This document shows positions 52,741 to 61,702 of a stretch of DNA of 64,000 nucleotides, one piece after another (position 1 is the stretch's first letter; every line of letters begins with the position of its first letter). Source of the stretch: Thermomicrobium sp. CFH 73360. Its GTDB lineage: Bacteria; Chloroflexota; Chloroflexia; Thermomicrobiales; Thermomicrobiaceae. The stretch covers positions 248,001-312,000 of the forward strand of contig NZ_JAMSLS010000001.1 of NCBI RefSeq assembly GCF_023806465.1. Reading direction: 5' to 3'. The notes beneath the pieces are model-generated. The model did not search any database. It was not told the DNA's origin and worked only from the letters and a program-made list of their open reading frames with translations. The position numbers were made by a program, and so were the translations under genes.

Positions 52741-53939
52741 GCAAACGACGCCAGCGCCGACCAGACCCACCGCGCGCACGGAGAGGGCAGAAGTGCCTCC
52801 AACCGATCGACCGGATGCCAGCGTGCATCTCCCGACAGTGTGACTGCATTCGTCTGCGCGAGGAACGCGGGCCCGGCTAACCGGACGAGCGCACCGTCCC
52901 GATCCGTCACCAGCATGACCTCCGGCTCCGAGACGAGCGCCGCAAGGTCAAAGCGTCGTGCCTCACCAGGGAGCACTTGCCTGAGAACACGCGAAGCAGC
53001 TTCCTCGAACGTCTCCAGTGGCTCGAGTATCGTCCACGGTAATGACCACGCGCCTCCAGCTGGCACCAGTGCAAGTCGTTCCCTTATCTCATCGACAAGT
53101 AGGAGCACCACTCCAGGGACCACCCGCTCGGGCCAAGGATCCGGCGCGCTCGATCCCATACGAAGTTCCGGGGGCTGCTTGAGGAGCTCCGCGAGCGACC
53201 GAACGACTGCATCTGGTCGTCGTAAGTCTCGAGCCGCTGGCAAGTCCGGAACTGTCTCAGCCACAAGCACCGCTGGAAGACCGGCGCGATGTGCTCCCAG
53301 GATATCGCTGTCGATTCGATCGCCGACAACAAGAGCTTTCGAACCAGGCGGGAGTGTCCGCAGCGCGAGCTGAAACATCAACGGCTCCGGTTTCCCAACA
53401 ACAAAAGGGCGCTGTCCGGTGGCGAGCCGAATCGCGCACACCACTGCCCCAGTCGCTGGAACGGTTCCGAACGGCATGGGATAGGACGGGTCAGCATTCG
53501 TGGCGATAAACCGTGCACCGTGCTGAACGAGCAGACATCCTTGCACAACATCGAGGAAACGGAGCTCCTCATCAGCTCCCACAACCACCGCATCGGGAAC
53601 ACCATCACGCGTGACGGTGATGCCCGCTCGCTGGAGTTCCTCGGCAAGGCCGCGACTTCCGACGACAAAGGCACTCTGCACACCCAGCTGCGGCAGTAAC
53701 TGGGCAGACGCCCAACCGCAGGTCACGATCTCCTCAGCGCATGTCTCAACACCAAGTCGCTGTAGCCGAGCGGCAAGTTCCTCGCGCGTGGGTCGTGGAT
53801 CATTGGTGAGAAAACGGAGATGCTTCCCGGCGTTACGCCATTCGGCGAGCGCTTGGCGCACACCCGGTAGGAGCTCGTGCCCGACGTACACCACCCCGTC
53901 GAGGTCGAGCAACCAGGCATCGAAGTCTGTTGCACGCAT
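52737..53939 (-). CDS. HAD-IIA phosphatase fused to a degenerate Nudix-like domain
   Basis: 400 aa. Residues 1-255 are a NagD/PGP-type HAD phosphatase: Asp12 and Asp14 in LLDLDGVVYVG, LTND (44-47), Lys183 in GKPEP, and GDRIDSDILG (206-215). Residues 270-400 look like a Nudix fold (VVPGVVLLLVDEIRERLALVPAGGAWSLP...). However, the Nudix box is eroded: LETFEEAASRVLRQV stands where the paired REuxEE glutamates should be, so it probably binds rather than hydrolyses. The phosphatase substrate is unknown. The gene is monocistronic as far as I can see. Confidence 0.75.
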   Translation of the reverse strand: MRATDFDAWLLDLDGVVYVGHELLPGVRQALAEWRNAGKHLRFLTNDPRPTREELAARLQRLGVETCAEEIVTCGWASAQLLPQLGVQSAFVVGSRGLAEELQRAGITVTRDGVPDAVVVGADEELRFLDVVQGCLLVQHGARFIATNADPSYPMPFGTVPATGAVVCAIRLATGQRPFVVGKPEPLMFQLALRTLPPGSKALVVGDRIDSDILGAHRAGLPAVLVAETVPDLPAARDLRRPDAVVRSLAELLKQPPELRMGSSAPDPWPERVVPGVVLLLVDEIRERLALVPAGGAWSLPWTILEPLETFEEAASRVLRQVLPGEARRFDLAALVSEPEVMLVTDRDGALVRLAGPAFLAQTNAVTLSGDARWHPVDRLEALLPSPCARWVWSALASFA

Positions 53940-54689
53940 GACGTCCCCCTTCGCTCCGCTGCACCAGTATGCCGATGAGGCATGTGCCTATGTGGCATTG
54001 CGTCCCCCTCTGCGAGGAGACACCTGCGCCCCGCAGGAACCGACTTTAGCGCACTCTACCTGACAATCCACCAACCATGGTGCCCGCATCGCAGCGTGCT
54101 TGAACGCCTCTCCCGTAGGACCTAGCCCCACCCAGATGTCCCGCAGCGTCGGAAGCATCCGGCACTTGCTACGAGCAATAGGTAAGTCTCCTTTCCTTCT
54201 GCCGAGCACTTCGCACCGAGCTCGCAGCGCCTTTGCCACGAGGATCCTCGCACCACGGCCATGTTGGTACCGTCCTTTACAGTGTCACAGCCTCGCGTAC
54301 GACATCACATCTGTTCGGACCAGACACGACCTCGTCATGGCTCAATACCCCCGCGGACACGCTCGTTCGTGGCTCGACGGCCGGGAGCAGCACCAGCCAC
54401 ACGACCGTTGAACCGACCAGGAGAGTAGTGCAGGCTGCTCACACTCCGGCAGGCGGTTCACTCGTGCAACAAGGTCAGCACGCCACCGTTGGACCGCACG
54501 ACGTGCCGTCCGAAACTTCTCCAGCATGATCCGAGCGAACCACGACGTCCGCGTCCCAACGCCGATGGTCGTCAAGGACTGCGTGCTTGCCACACCACCT
54601 TTCCTGAGCCTGAGTTGGCTGCATGGTTTCACACCAAGAGCGATGCGCCGTGCGGCCCGAGAGATACCCCCAGACACATTCCGTCATGC
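53940..54689. other. gene-free stretch of about 750 bp
   Basis: I find no tRNA, structured RNA signature or frame with both a ribosome-binding site and protein-like sequence on either strand. The divergent promoter of the HAD gene should lie at the left end and the GtrB-like promoter at the right end. It may be decayed coding sequence. Confidence 0.4.
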
Positions 54690-54719
54690 TAGTCAGTTCG
54701 GCCCGCTGTCAGCTACTAT
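54690..54719 (+). promoter_or_regulatory. promoter of the GtrB-like gene
   Basis: TAGTCA (54690-54695), an 18-bp spacer and TACTAT (54714-54719), 28 bp before the ATG at 54748. The -35 matches the consensus at four of six positions. Confidence 0.5.
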
Positions 54720-54747
54720 CAGGGAAGCCGGGAAGGGGACAGGGGCG

Positions 54748-55755
54748 ATGACGGTTCCGGCGACAAACCAAGCGACTCTGCTGTCTACTTCGGAGCCGGA
54801 GAAGCAGAAGACGGGCGCGGTTGAACTCTCAATCGTTGTTCCCGTGTACGACGAGGCAGCGAGCCTTCCCGAACTCTACCGCGAGCTGTGCGAGACGCTC
54901 GCAGGCGTACCGTATCGAAGCGAACTTATCTTTGTCGATGACGGCAGCACTGATGGATCGCCCGATGTGTTGCGAAGGTTCTTCACTTCAGATCCTCGTG
55001 TGCAGGTCATCGAGTTCCGCCGCAACTTCGGCAAGTCGGCTGCCCTCGCCGCAGGCTTCCGTGCCGCCCAGGGAGCAATCATCGTAACGCTCGATGCCGA
55101 CCTGCAGGATGATCCCCGGGAGATTCCTCGGCTACTCGCTGCGCTCGAACAAGCCGACCTTGTCAGCGGCTGGAAGTCGCCACGACGGGACCCGTGGACG
55201 AAACGTCTTCCTTCCTGGATCTTCAATACCACCATCCGGTTCCTCACCGGCGTGCGGCTACATGACGTGAACTGCGGCTTGAAAGCATACCGCGCTGAGG
55301 TGGTACGCGAACTCCCACTCTATGGGGAACTCCACCGTTTCATCCCAATCCTCGCCCACGCTCGCGGGTTTCGCGTCATGGAACTACCCGTTGCTCATCG
55401 CCCTCGCCGCTATGGCCGTTCCAAATATGGCCTAGCGCGGTTCGCACGAGGATTGTTCGATCTGCTGACCGTGCTGTTCCTCACCCAATATAGTCCTCGG
55501 CCGCTCCACCTCTTCGGCTGGTTTGGCCTCGGGGCACTTGGCCTAGGCACAGCCATCAACGCATACCTCTCTGTGCAATGGTTCCTCGGGAACCCTATCG
55601 GGCATCGCCCGCTCCTCACACTTGGCGTCCTCCTGATGACGCTCGGCGCGCAGTTCTTTCTTACCGGACTTCTCGCCGAACTCATCACCCACACCGCTCC
55701 CCGGCAGGACTACAGCATACGCCGCCATCTCCGGCACAACGACGATGAGCAGTGA
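54748..55755 (+). CDS. GtrB/DPM1-type GT2 polyprenyl-phosphate glycosyltransferase
   Basis: 335 aa. The catalytic domain starts at ELSIVVPVYDEAASLPEL, with FVDDGSTDGS, LDADLQDDPREIP (DxD-type metal site) and VNCGLKAYRAEV. Two C-terminal membrane helices (about residues 235-255 and 275-300) anchor it. Such enzymes move a sugar from a nucleotide sugar to a polyprenyl phosphate on the cytoplasmic face, which GT-C enzymes then use outside. The ATG at 54748 follows GGGAAGGGGACAGGGGCG. The frame continues upstream without family similarity. Confidence 0.9.
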   Translation: MTVPATNQATLLSTSEPEKQKTGAVELSIVVPVYDEAASLPELYRELCETLAGVPYRSELIFVDDGSTDGSPDVLRRFFTSDPRVQVIEFRRNFGKSAALAAGFRAAQGAIIVTLDADLQDDPREIPRLLAALEQADLVSGWKSPRRDPWTKRLPSWIFNTTIRFLTGVRLHDVNCGLKAYRAEVVRELPLYGELHRFIPILAHARGFRVMELPVAHRPRRYGRSKYGLARFARGLFDLLTVLFLTQYSPRPLHLFGWFGLGALGLGTAINAYLSVQWFLGNPIGHRPLLTLGVLLMTLGAQFFLTGLLAELITHTAPRQDYSIRRHLRHNDDEQ

Positions 55756-56668
55756 CATGACTCTACTCGAACCCGTCTCCTGCGGGCTGTGCGGAGCTGA
55801 CGACGCCGAGCCGCTCCGCTGGTTGGACGATCTTCGCTACGGGACCCTTCCTTCTCCCGTACAACTCGTCATTTGCCGACACTGCGGCTTCCGCTATCTG
55901 ACACCGCAACCGCGACCCGGCACCGAAACTCGCTTCTACCCGAATGAGTACGACCCATATCGACGCCGGGGAACCACTGCCTGGGCACGTCGTTTTGCGC
56001 TCCGACTGGAGATCCGGCGACTCTGGCCGTATCTTGCCCCCCCACGCCGGATCCTCGAGATCGGCTGCGCGACGGGTGAACTCCTGCAACTCATCCGTGA
56101 GACAGGGAATCCGCGCGTCCTCGGTATCGAACCCGATGCCGAAGCAGCCCAGCTGGCGCGGGCACGCGGGCTTGACGTGATTGAAGGGACACTCGACCAC
56201 ATCCTCATTCCAGGCCCGGCCTTCGACACGGTTCTCCTCCAACACGTTCTCGAACATCTGACGGAACCGCAGCGTGCGTTAAGGAGGATCGCGGCACTCC
56301 TCCGCCCGGGTGGAACTGTCATCACTTGGCTCCCAAATGGCGACTCGTGGGCGGCCGCTGTTTTGGGCGAGGCCTGGATGGGCTATGACCCTCCTAGACA
56401 TCGAAGTGTCTTCACCCTCGAAACGCTGCACCGCGCATTTGCAGCGGCAGGCTTCACAATTGTCGATGAATACCACGAGTGGCACGGATTGGAATGGGCA
56501 TGGGGCTTGCGGCTTCTTGCGCGGGCACGGGGATGGAGAAGAGCGGACCGTCTTCTCACTCGGCTGCATTTCGTGCTCATTCTCGCAACCACGCCCATCG
56601 GTATCATAGCGAGCCGAGCCCGCCGGTCGGGGCGTATTCGCATCATCGCACGGAGGCAACTGGCTTAG
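55745..56668 (+). CDS. zinc-ribbon SAM-dependent methyltransferase
   Basis: 307 aa. An N-terminal zinc ribbon (CGLCGADD...CRHCGFRY) is followed by a class I methyltransferase domain (ILEIGCATGELLQLI, VLGIEPDAEAAQLARARG, LLQHVLEHLTEPQRAL, LRPGGTVITWLPN) and a hydrophobic C-terminal helix. This arrangement is common among sugar or polysaccharide methyltransferases, which suits the GT2 gene it overlaps by 11 bp. A second in-frame ATG at 55757, just after that gene's stop, is an equally good start. Confidence 0.85.
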   Translation: MSSDMTLLEPVSCGLCGADDAEPLRWLDDLRYGTLPSPVQLVICRHCGFRYLTPQPRPGTETRFYPNEYDPYRRRGTTAWARRFALRLEIRRLWPYLAPPRRILEIGCATGELLQLIRETGNPRVLGIEPDAEAAQLARARGLDVIEGTLDHILIPGPAFDTVLLQHVLEHLTEPQRALRRIAALLRPGGTVITWLPNGDSWAAAVLGEAWMGYDPPRHRSVFTLETLHRAFAAAGFTIVDEYHEWHGLEWAWGLRLLARARGWRRADRLLTRLHFVLILATTPIGIIASRARRSGRIRIIARRQLA

Positions 56669-56702
56669 CTGCCGGGCCGACTAGCCGGGAGGAGCCGTTG
56701 TC

Positions 56703-56711
56703 TGCTACACT
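56703..56711 (+). promoter_or_regulatory. extended -10 of tRNA-Arg
   Basis: TGCTACACT, ending 15 nt before the mature tRNA. The -35 region is poor. It matches the TGCTANACT pattern at the other two tRNA genes. Confidence 0.55.
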
Positions 56712-56726
56712 AGTTGGCGGGCGTGG

Positions 56727-56799
56727 GCCCTCGTAGCTCAAGGGATAGAGCGCTTGGCTTCGAACCAAGAGGTTGGGGGTTCGAATCCCTCCGAGGGTA
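56727..56799 (+). tRNA. tRNA-Arg (anticodon TCG)
   Basis: Cloverleaf with acceptor GCCCTCG/CGAGGGT (a G-U at the first pair), D-arm GCTC...GAGC, anticodon stem CTTGG/CCAAG with loop CTTCGAA (anticodon TCG, reading CGA and by wobble CGG), and T-arm GGGGG-TTCGAAT-CCCTC. CCA is not encoded. Confidence 0.96.
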
Positions 56800-56803
56800 C
56801 GGT

Positions 56804-56840
56804 CGAGCGAGCAGGGTGATTTCCTGCTCGCTCGTTGTTT
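56804..56840 (+). terminator. terminator of tRNA-Arg
   Basis: CGAGCGAGCAGG (56804-56815) pairs perfectly with CCTGCTCGCTCG (56823-56834) around a 7-nt loop, followed by TTGTTT. It separates the tRNA from cinA. Confidence 0.85.
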
Positions 56841-56876
56841 GGTGTGCCGCAGAATCGCTAGAGGAGCTCCGAAACA

Positions 56877-58103
56877 ATGGAAGCCGTCGTCCTCTCAGTT
56901 GGCACTGAATTGGTTGATGGGCACTTGACAGACACCAATGCGACGTTCCTTGCCCAGGAACTCGCTGCACTTGGCGTCCCCTTACTCTGGAGTAGCCAAG
57001 TCGGCGACAACCTGGACCTTCTGGTGCGCATTCTGCGCCGGGCCTGGGACGATGCACGGATTATCGTCACAACCGGCGGTATCGGTCCGACCGAGGACGA
57101 TCTCACTCGCGAAGCAATCGCCACGCTTCTCGACGAGCCGCTTTCCATCGATCCGGAGCTCGTCGAGCGTATCCGCTCCTTCTTCGCGGCTCGCGGGCTA
57201 CCAATGCCGGAACGCAATGTCAAGCAGGCGTACCGTATCCCTTCGTGTGAACCGCTTCCCAATCCGATTGGCACCGCACCTGGTTGGTTCGTGCGACGCG
57301 AGGGGCGCATGATTGTCTCCATGCCTGGTGTTCCCCGCGAGATGACGCGAATGTGGCGCGAACAAGTGCTCCCCCGCTTGGTACCGCAGCTCGGCGGTGG
57401 TGTGATTCGGTTCCGCACGCTCAAGACGATTGGCCTTGGTGAATCACTGGTCGAGGAACGATTGCGTGACCTTATCGAACGCAGCGTGCCGCGCCTTGCA
57501 ACGTACGCAAAGGATGACGGCGTCCACGTGCGCATTACCGCGCAGGCGAGTGACGTGGCTACGGCACGGGCTCTCCTGGACGATACCGAGCGAGAGGTGC
57601 GGGCACGCCTTGGTATTCGCGTCTATGGCACTGACGAGACGACACTGGGCGCAGCAATTCTCACTCCGCTGGCGACAGTCGGCTGGACGCTCGCGCTGGT
57701 CGAGCAGGGCAGTGCTGGACGTCTGGTTTCTCTCCTCGCTGAAGAGCCTCTAGCGACCACGCTCTTACGCCATGCGACCGTGCTCACCTCTATCCCGAAC
57801 ACGGGGGCAGCGCGTGTGGAAACAGCGCATGCCCTGGCCGAAGAGGCGCGAATTGTGACAAGCACAAACTGTTCCTTTGCGGTCGTGCTCCAGATTGATT
57901 CCAGGGAACCGCTTGACCGGTGTCGTGGTGAGGCCGCCTTCGTCAGTATCACGCCTGTCACGACACGGGACCGCACGCACGAGCTCGTCGCCCATCCCCA
58001 GGAAATCCGCCGACGTGTCACGCTCTGGGCTGCGGAGTTCTTACGGCTATCACTCTTGGAGGCGACGCAACGGATTCTGGGATCGAGCGCCACGTCCGCC
58101 TAA
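56877..58103 (+). CDS. cinA: CinA-like protein with eroded C-terminal deamidase domain
   Basis: 408 aa. The N-terminal MoaB/MogA-like half (residues 1-170, VLSVGTELVDGHLTDTNATFLA, VTTGGIGPTEDDLTREAI, MPGVPREMTRMW) is typical of CinA's ADP-ribose/NAD-recycling domain. The C-terminal half should be an NMN deamidase (PncC) with an AESCTGG-type motif. Here the matching stretch is VEQGSAG (Glu276 to Gly281), lacking the catalytic serine, so that activity is doubtful. Its 3' end overlaps the convergent glycosyltransferase by 86 bp. Confidence 0.88.
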   Translation: MEAVVLSVGTELVDGHLTDTNATFLAQELAALGVPLLWSSQVGDNLDLLVRILRRAWDDARIIVTTGGIGPTEDDLTREAIATLLDEPLSIDPELVERIRSFFAARGLPMPERNVKQAYRIPSCEPLPNPIGTAPGWFVRREGRMIVSMPGVPREMTRMWREQVLPRLVPQLGGGVIRFRTLKTIGLGESLVEERLRDLIERSVPRLATYAKDDGVHVRITAQASDVATARALLDDTEREVRARLGIRVYGTDETTLGAAILTPLATVGWTLALVEQGSAGRLVSLLAEEPLATTLLRHATVLTSIPNTGAARVETAHALAEEARIVTSTNCSFAVVLQIDSREPLDRCRGEAAFVSITPVTTRDRTHELVAHPQEIRRRVTLWAAEFLRLSLLEATQRILGSSATSA

Positions 58104-59076
58104 GACCATAGTGGCGCCAGCGCCACCATAACCCGACCGGATACCCGATCTGCTTTGCAAGATCCCCGACTAGCCGCACAATTGGAATGAGAAACGCTGC
58201 CCGCATGATCCAGCTCATGGGAAACTCCGCTCTTCGTCGCCAGAGACGGCGATAGGGGCGCCGGAGATAGACTGCAGCACCGGCAATGGCAAGCGCGACG
58301 AGCAGCCAGCGTCGCACCCATGCGACGAGCGGCAGAAAGACGAGATAGGTCGCGTACCGCACAGCATGACGCGCTGTAAACAGCCCTGCTTTCCCATCGC
58401 CTCGCGCGTAGCGGAAGTACTGCACGGCAAAGGCATGGAGCGACGGGCGAGGTCGATAGAAAACGAGTGCCCGCGGCTCAAAGGTGAAGCGCGCACCTGC
58501 CCGAAGGAGCCGCAGATCAAACACGACGTCCTCACAATAGTCGAGCCACTCAGGATAGCGAATTCCTGCCAGGACGAGACTCCGGCGAAACGCCACCGAG
58601 CGACTGGATGGTAAGAAGCGAACAGGATCGATCTCGTCGGCATCCGGCAACGTCGTCACGGCCAGAGCAAGCTCAGTCGGCGTCTGCGGGGCACCACGGA
58701 AAAAACCGCTAACCACATCTGGCGCAGTGTCGTACGCAAATGGCGCAATTAAGCGCTCGAGCCAATCCGCCGCCAGCACCACACCTCCGTCGGTCACCGC
58801 GACGATATCGCCCCGTGCCTCAGCAAGCGCCAAATTACGGCCGTGGGCGATCGTCGAACCGGGCGCCTCTAGGATGCGCAGCGGAAGACGCTCCTGCCAC
58901 GCACGCAAGACGTCGACCGTCGTATCGCTCGATCCCCCATCGACGACGATCACTTCGTCAGCCGGGCGAGTCTGCCGCTCCAGTGAAGCAAGCAATCCTG
59001 GCAAGGACTCAGCCTCATCCTTCACCGTGAGCACTACGCTGACGCGGAACTGGTTCCCAGCTTCCAGGTTCTTCAC
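58018..59076 (-). CDS. GT2 glycosyltransferase with C-terminal membrane region
   Basis: 352 aa. The catalytic domain is RVSVVLTVKDEAESLPGLLASL, VVDGGSSDTTVDVL, GRNLALAEARGDIVAVTDGG and CEDVVFDLRLLRAG, followed by hydrophobic segments (about residues 240-300). It resembles inverting GT2 enzymes of surface polysaccharide synthesis. A GTG at 59076 is the only start that keeps the complete first strand, and it overlaps ybeY by 62 bp. It is last in yqeY-pgpH-ybeY-GT2 and collides with cinA. Confidence 0.82.
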   Translation of the reverse strand: MKNLEAGNQFRVSVVLTVKDEAESLPGLLASLERQTRPADEVIVVDGGSSDTTVDVLRAWQERLPLRILEAPGSTIAHGRNLALAEARGDIVAVTDGGVVLAADWLERLIAPFAYDTAPDVVSGFFRGAPQTPTELALAVTTLPDADEIDPVRFLPSSRSVAFRRSLVLAGIRYPEWLDYCEDVVFDLRLLRAGARFTFEPRALVFYRPRPSLHAFAVQYFRYARGDGKAGLFTARHAVRYATYLVFLPLVAWVRRWLLVALAIAGAAVYLRRPYRRLWRRRAEFPMSWIMRAAFLIPIVRLVGDLAKQIGYPVGLWWRWRHYGLRRTWRSIPESVASPPRVIAVRTPQPRA

Positions 59077-59497
59077 CTTCGAACGCACGCAGCAGTTCCT
59101 CCTGACGCGCGAACATCCGCGACCGATCCGGCTCACTCAGATCATCGTAGCCGATGAGATGAAGGAAGCCATGGAGGACGAGGAAGGCGATTTCGCGACC
59201 GACCGAATGACCGACCTCAGCGGCCTGCAGCGCCGCAGTCTCGGCCGACACGGCGATATCGCCCAAGTACGGCGGGTCGCCTGGGAAGCTCAGCACATCG
59301 GTCGGCCCAGGAATACCCTGGAATCGCTCGTGGAGTTCGGCGATCTCATCGTCGCGACAGATCCAAACTCCAACTTCGCCAGTCACGCCCTCTCGCTCGG
59401 CTGCAAAGCGCAGCAAGCGCGCTAACCGCCGCACCGCCACCGGCCGGTTGAGTCCCTCGCTTAGGCGAATGCCGACCCGAAGCGATTTCCTCTTCAT
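59015..59497 (-). CDS. ybeY: endoribonuclease YbeY (rRNA maturation factor)
   Basis: 160 aa. Conserved TDVLSFPGD and GDIAVS are present. The metal site reads His109-Gly-Phe-Leu-His113-Leu-Ile-Gly-Tyr-Asp-Asp119: the third canonical histidine is replaced by aspartate, which may still bind zinc. YbeY acts in 16S 3'-end maturation and 70S quality control. Its ATG overlaps the pgpH stop by 4 bp. The pgpH-ybeY pair is a common bacterial arrangement. Confidence 0.93.
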   Translation of the reverse strand: MKRKSLRVGIRLSEGLNRPVAVRRLARLLRFAAEREGVTGEVGVWICRDDEIAELHERFQGIPGPTDVLSFPGDPPYLGDIAVSAETAALQAAEVGHSVGREIAFLVLHGFLHLIGYDDLSEPDRSRMFARQEELLRAFEGEEPGSWEPVPRQRSAHGEG

Positions 59498-61659
59498 GCT
59501 TCAGCTGCCGCTCGCTCGTCGATCACCGGCGTGACAGGCTCACGCGGTGGTTCAGGGTATTCGATCCGAGGATGGTAGACACCTTCGAGCATGGACAGGA
59601 AGACACGGCGGATCTCACTGATCTGCCGGAGCGTGAGGTCGGCCTCGTCGAGCTGACCATCTTCGAGCCGATCCCGGATGATCCGATCGACGATCTCTGC
59701 CAGACGATTGGAAACACACTGCGGATCTCCTGGCTCATAGAGTTTTCCAGCCTGCGCAGCCGCCCGCACGGCTGCCTCCACGCTGTCGGCGAGCAGCACG
59801 ACCGCCGCTTCCTTCGACTGTGGACGCGGTCCTGGGTACCGGAAGTCCCGCTCATCGACCGGCAGCCCACGCTCCTGCGCCTTAACATAGAAATACTTAA
59901 TTAAAGTTGTGCCATGGTGCTGCTGCACAATATCGACGATCGGCTTAGGCAGTCGCGCACGCTTCGCCAGTTTCACACCTTCGGTCACATGTTCCTTGAT
60001 CAGCCGAGCACTCGTCTGAGGGTCAAGCGCCTCGTGGACGTTCATGCGGTTGGTCTGATTCTCGACGTAAAGCTCGGGATGGAGAACCTTGCCAATGTCG
60101 TGATAAAGGCAGGCGACACGAGCAAGGAGCGGATCAGCTCCCACCACTTCGGCCGCTGCCTCCGCCAAATTTCCGACGACGAGACTATGGTGGTACGTCC
60201 CTGGTGCTTCGCGAGCCAATCGTGCCAAGAGTGGCTGGGTCGGATGCGCCAACTCAAGGAGCTGCAAATGAGTTGTAATCCCGAGGAGTCGCCCGAGCAG
60301 ACTGAAAGAGAGGAAGCAGAGGCTCGCCGAAAGCACCCCATTGATCCCACTCTGCAGCACCACGTTCCCCGCCAGCGAGATATCAACTGGCTGTCGACCG
60401 AGCGCGAGTAAGCCCGCCAATGCGGTCGCTGCTGTCGATACTGCGACCGCGAGCCCACTCCAGAGGAACGTCATGGTTCGTTCAGCACGCCAGACAACTG
60501 CCGCTCCGGCGAGACTTCCAAATCCAGCGACGAGCGTCGTGACAAGCGAAAAGCCGTCGAGTATGCCGAGCGCCAACGCGAGGAACCAGCTCGCCAGCGT
60601 CGCAGTCCGGAAATCCAGCAAGACAGCGAGGAGCATCACCGTCCCAGCAACAGGAAAAGCATATCGGAGCTCCGGGACCGGAACGACTAAGCGGCCTGCC
60701 AACAGCGTGACCACGACCAAACCGACAATAAGTAGGAGTTGCCGCGACTGGCGTGTATGCTGGGTCGAGCGGTAGAGAGCGAGCACAAACGCCGCCGCCC
60801 ACAGACCAAGTAGAGCCAGCATGCCAAGGAACTCCGGCCACGACTGCCGCGGGGAGAGTAGGCCAAAGAACTCGAGCTTCTCGAGCGCCTCGGGAGTGAC
60901 TGGATCGCCATCGCGCACGATCACCTGCCCCTCTTGCACGGTCACCATGATCGGCGCAACGGCCTGTGCCGCCGCTTCACGGGCAGCGCGTGTCGCTTGC
61001 TCATCCACTCGGACATTCGGCCGGACAAAGGACCGAACGAGGACAACGACCAACCGGCGTTCCACCGCATTTAAGGAGAGTGACACCCTTTCAGGTAGCT
61101 GTTCCTTGACCTGAGCGACATTGTCGGAGCGAACTTCTTCCGCCAGCACTGTCGCCAAGACTCGGCGAGCCTCTGCTTCGATCCGCCCCCAACTCGCGTC
61201 GGACAAGCTGACGAGCAGTTGCGCGTCCTCTGGGCTCAGCCCTTCAAGCGCAGCTTGCGCCTGCTGCGTCGTGGCAACCAGGTCAGTACTTCGTTGGCTA
61301 CGGATGTTCTCAAGCTGCGTCAAGACACGGTTCAGCGCCTCGAGCTGTGCCGCTTCCACCGAGGGGTCACGCACAAGGACAACGTTCCGTGCGTCGTCGT
61401 AAGCCTCCCGCCGTGCTTGCTGCGTGAGAAGCTGCGACTCAAACGTTGCCGTGTACGGAGCCTTGATCGTGCGGTCAGCGATCTGCCCTGGTCGGAAGTT
61501 GACGCCGCTTGCCTCCCAAGCTCCATACACGAGGGCGACTAACGGGAGCCACAGGGTCAACGCGACAGTGATCCACAACAACCACTCGCGTACCCGAGAA
61601 GGCCGCATCCTCAGCGGAGACTGTGTGCGTTCTGCTAGGCGCTGGAAGAACGAACGCAC
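59494..61659 (-). CDS. pgpH: 7TM-HD family phosphohydrolase, probable c-di-AMP phosphodiesterase
   Basis: 721 aa. An N-terminal membrane helix (about 27-48) precedes a large extracytoplasmic domain (about 50-280). Seven membrane helices follow, then a cytoplasmic HD domain with YHHSLVVGNLAEAAAEVVGADP, the metal-binding ACLYHDIGKVLHPELYVENQ and LLADSVEAAVRA. This order is that of PgpH, which degrades cyclic di-AMP. The start is GTG at 61659 with GCGAGGTGACG upstream. No diadenylate cyclase is in the window. Confidence 0.92.
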   Translation of the reverse strand: MRSFFQRLAERTQSPLRMRPSRVREWLLWITVALTLWLPLVALVYGAWEASGVNFRPGQIADRTIKAPYTATFESQLLTQQARREAYDDARNVVLVRDPSVEAAQLEALNRVLTQLENIRSQRSTDLVATTQQAQAALEGLSPEDAQLLVSLSDASWGRIEAEARRVLATVLAEEVRSDNVAQVKEQLPERVSLSLNAVERRLVVVLVRSFVRPNVRVDEQATRAAREAAAQAVAPIMVTVQEGQVIVRDGDPVTPEALEKLEFFGLLSPRQSWPEFLGMLALLGLWAAAFVLALYRSTQHTRQSRQLLLIVGLVVVTLLAGRLVVPVPELRYAFPVAGTVMLLAVLLDFRTATLASWFLALALGILDGFSLVTTLVAGFGSLAGAAVVWRAERTMTFLWSGLAVAVSTAATALAGLLALGRQPVDISLAGNVVLQSGINGVLSASLCFLSFSLLGRLLGITTHLQLLELAHPTQPLLARLAREAPGTYHHSLVVGNLAEAAAEVVGADPLLARVACLYHDIGKVLHPELYVENQTNRMNVHEALDPQTSARLIKEHVTEGVKLAKRARLPKPIVDIVQQHHGTTLIKYFYVKAQERGLPVDERDFRYPGPRPQSKEAAVVLLADSVEAAVRAAAQAGKLYEPGDPQCVSNRLAEIVDRIIRDRLEDGQLDEADLTLRQISEIRRVFLSMLEGVYHPRIEYPEPPREPVTPVIDERAAAEA

Positions 61660-61702
61660 TGCCGCTCGTCACCTCGCTCGTACGAGCAGCTCCACCCGTG
61701 GC

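Noticed and set aside
54342-54677. A 111-codon minus-strand frame in the 54 kb gap
   Set aside because: No start context and no recognisable fold; it overlaps the upstream region of the GtrB-like gene.
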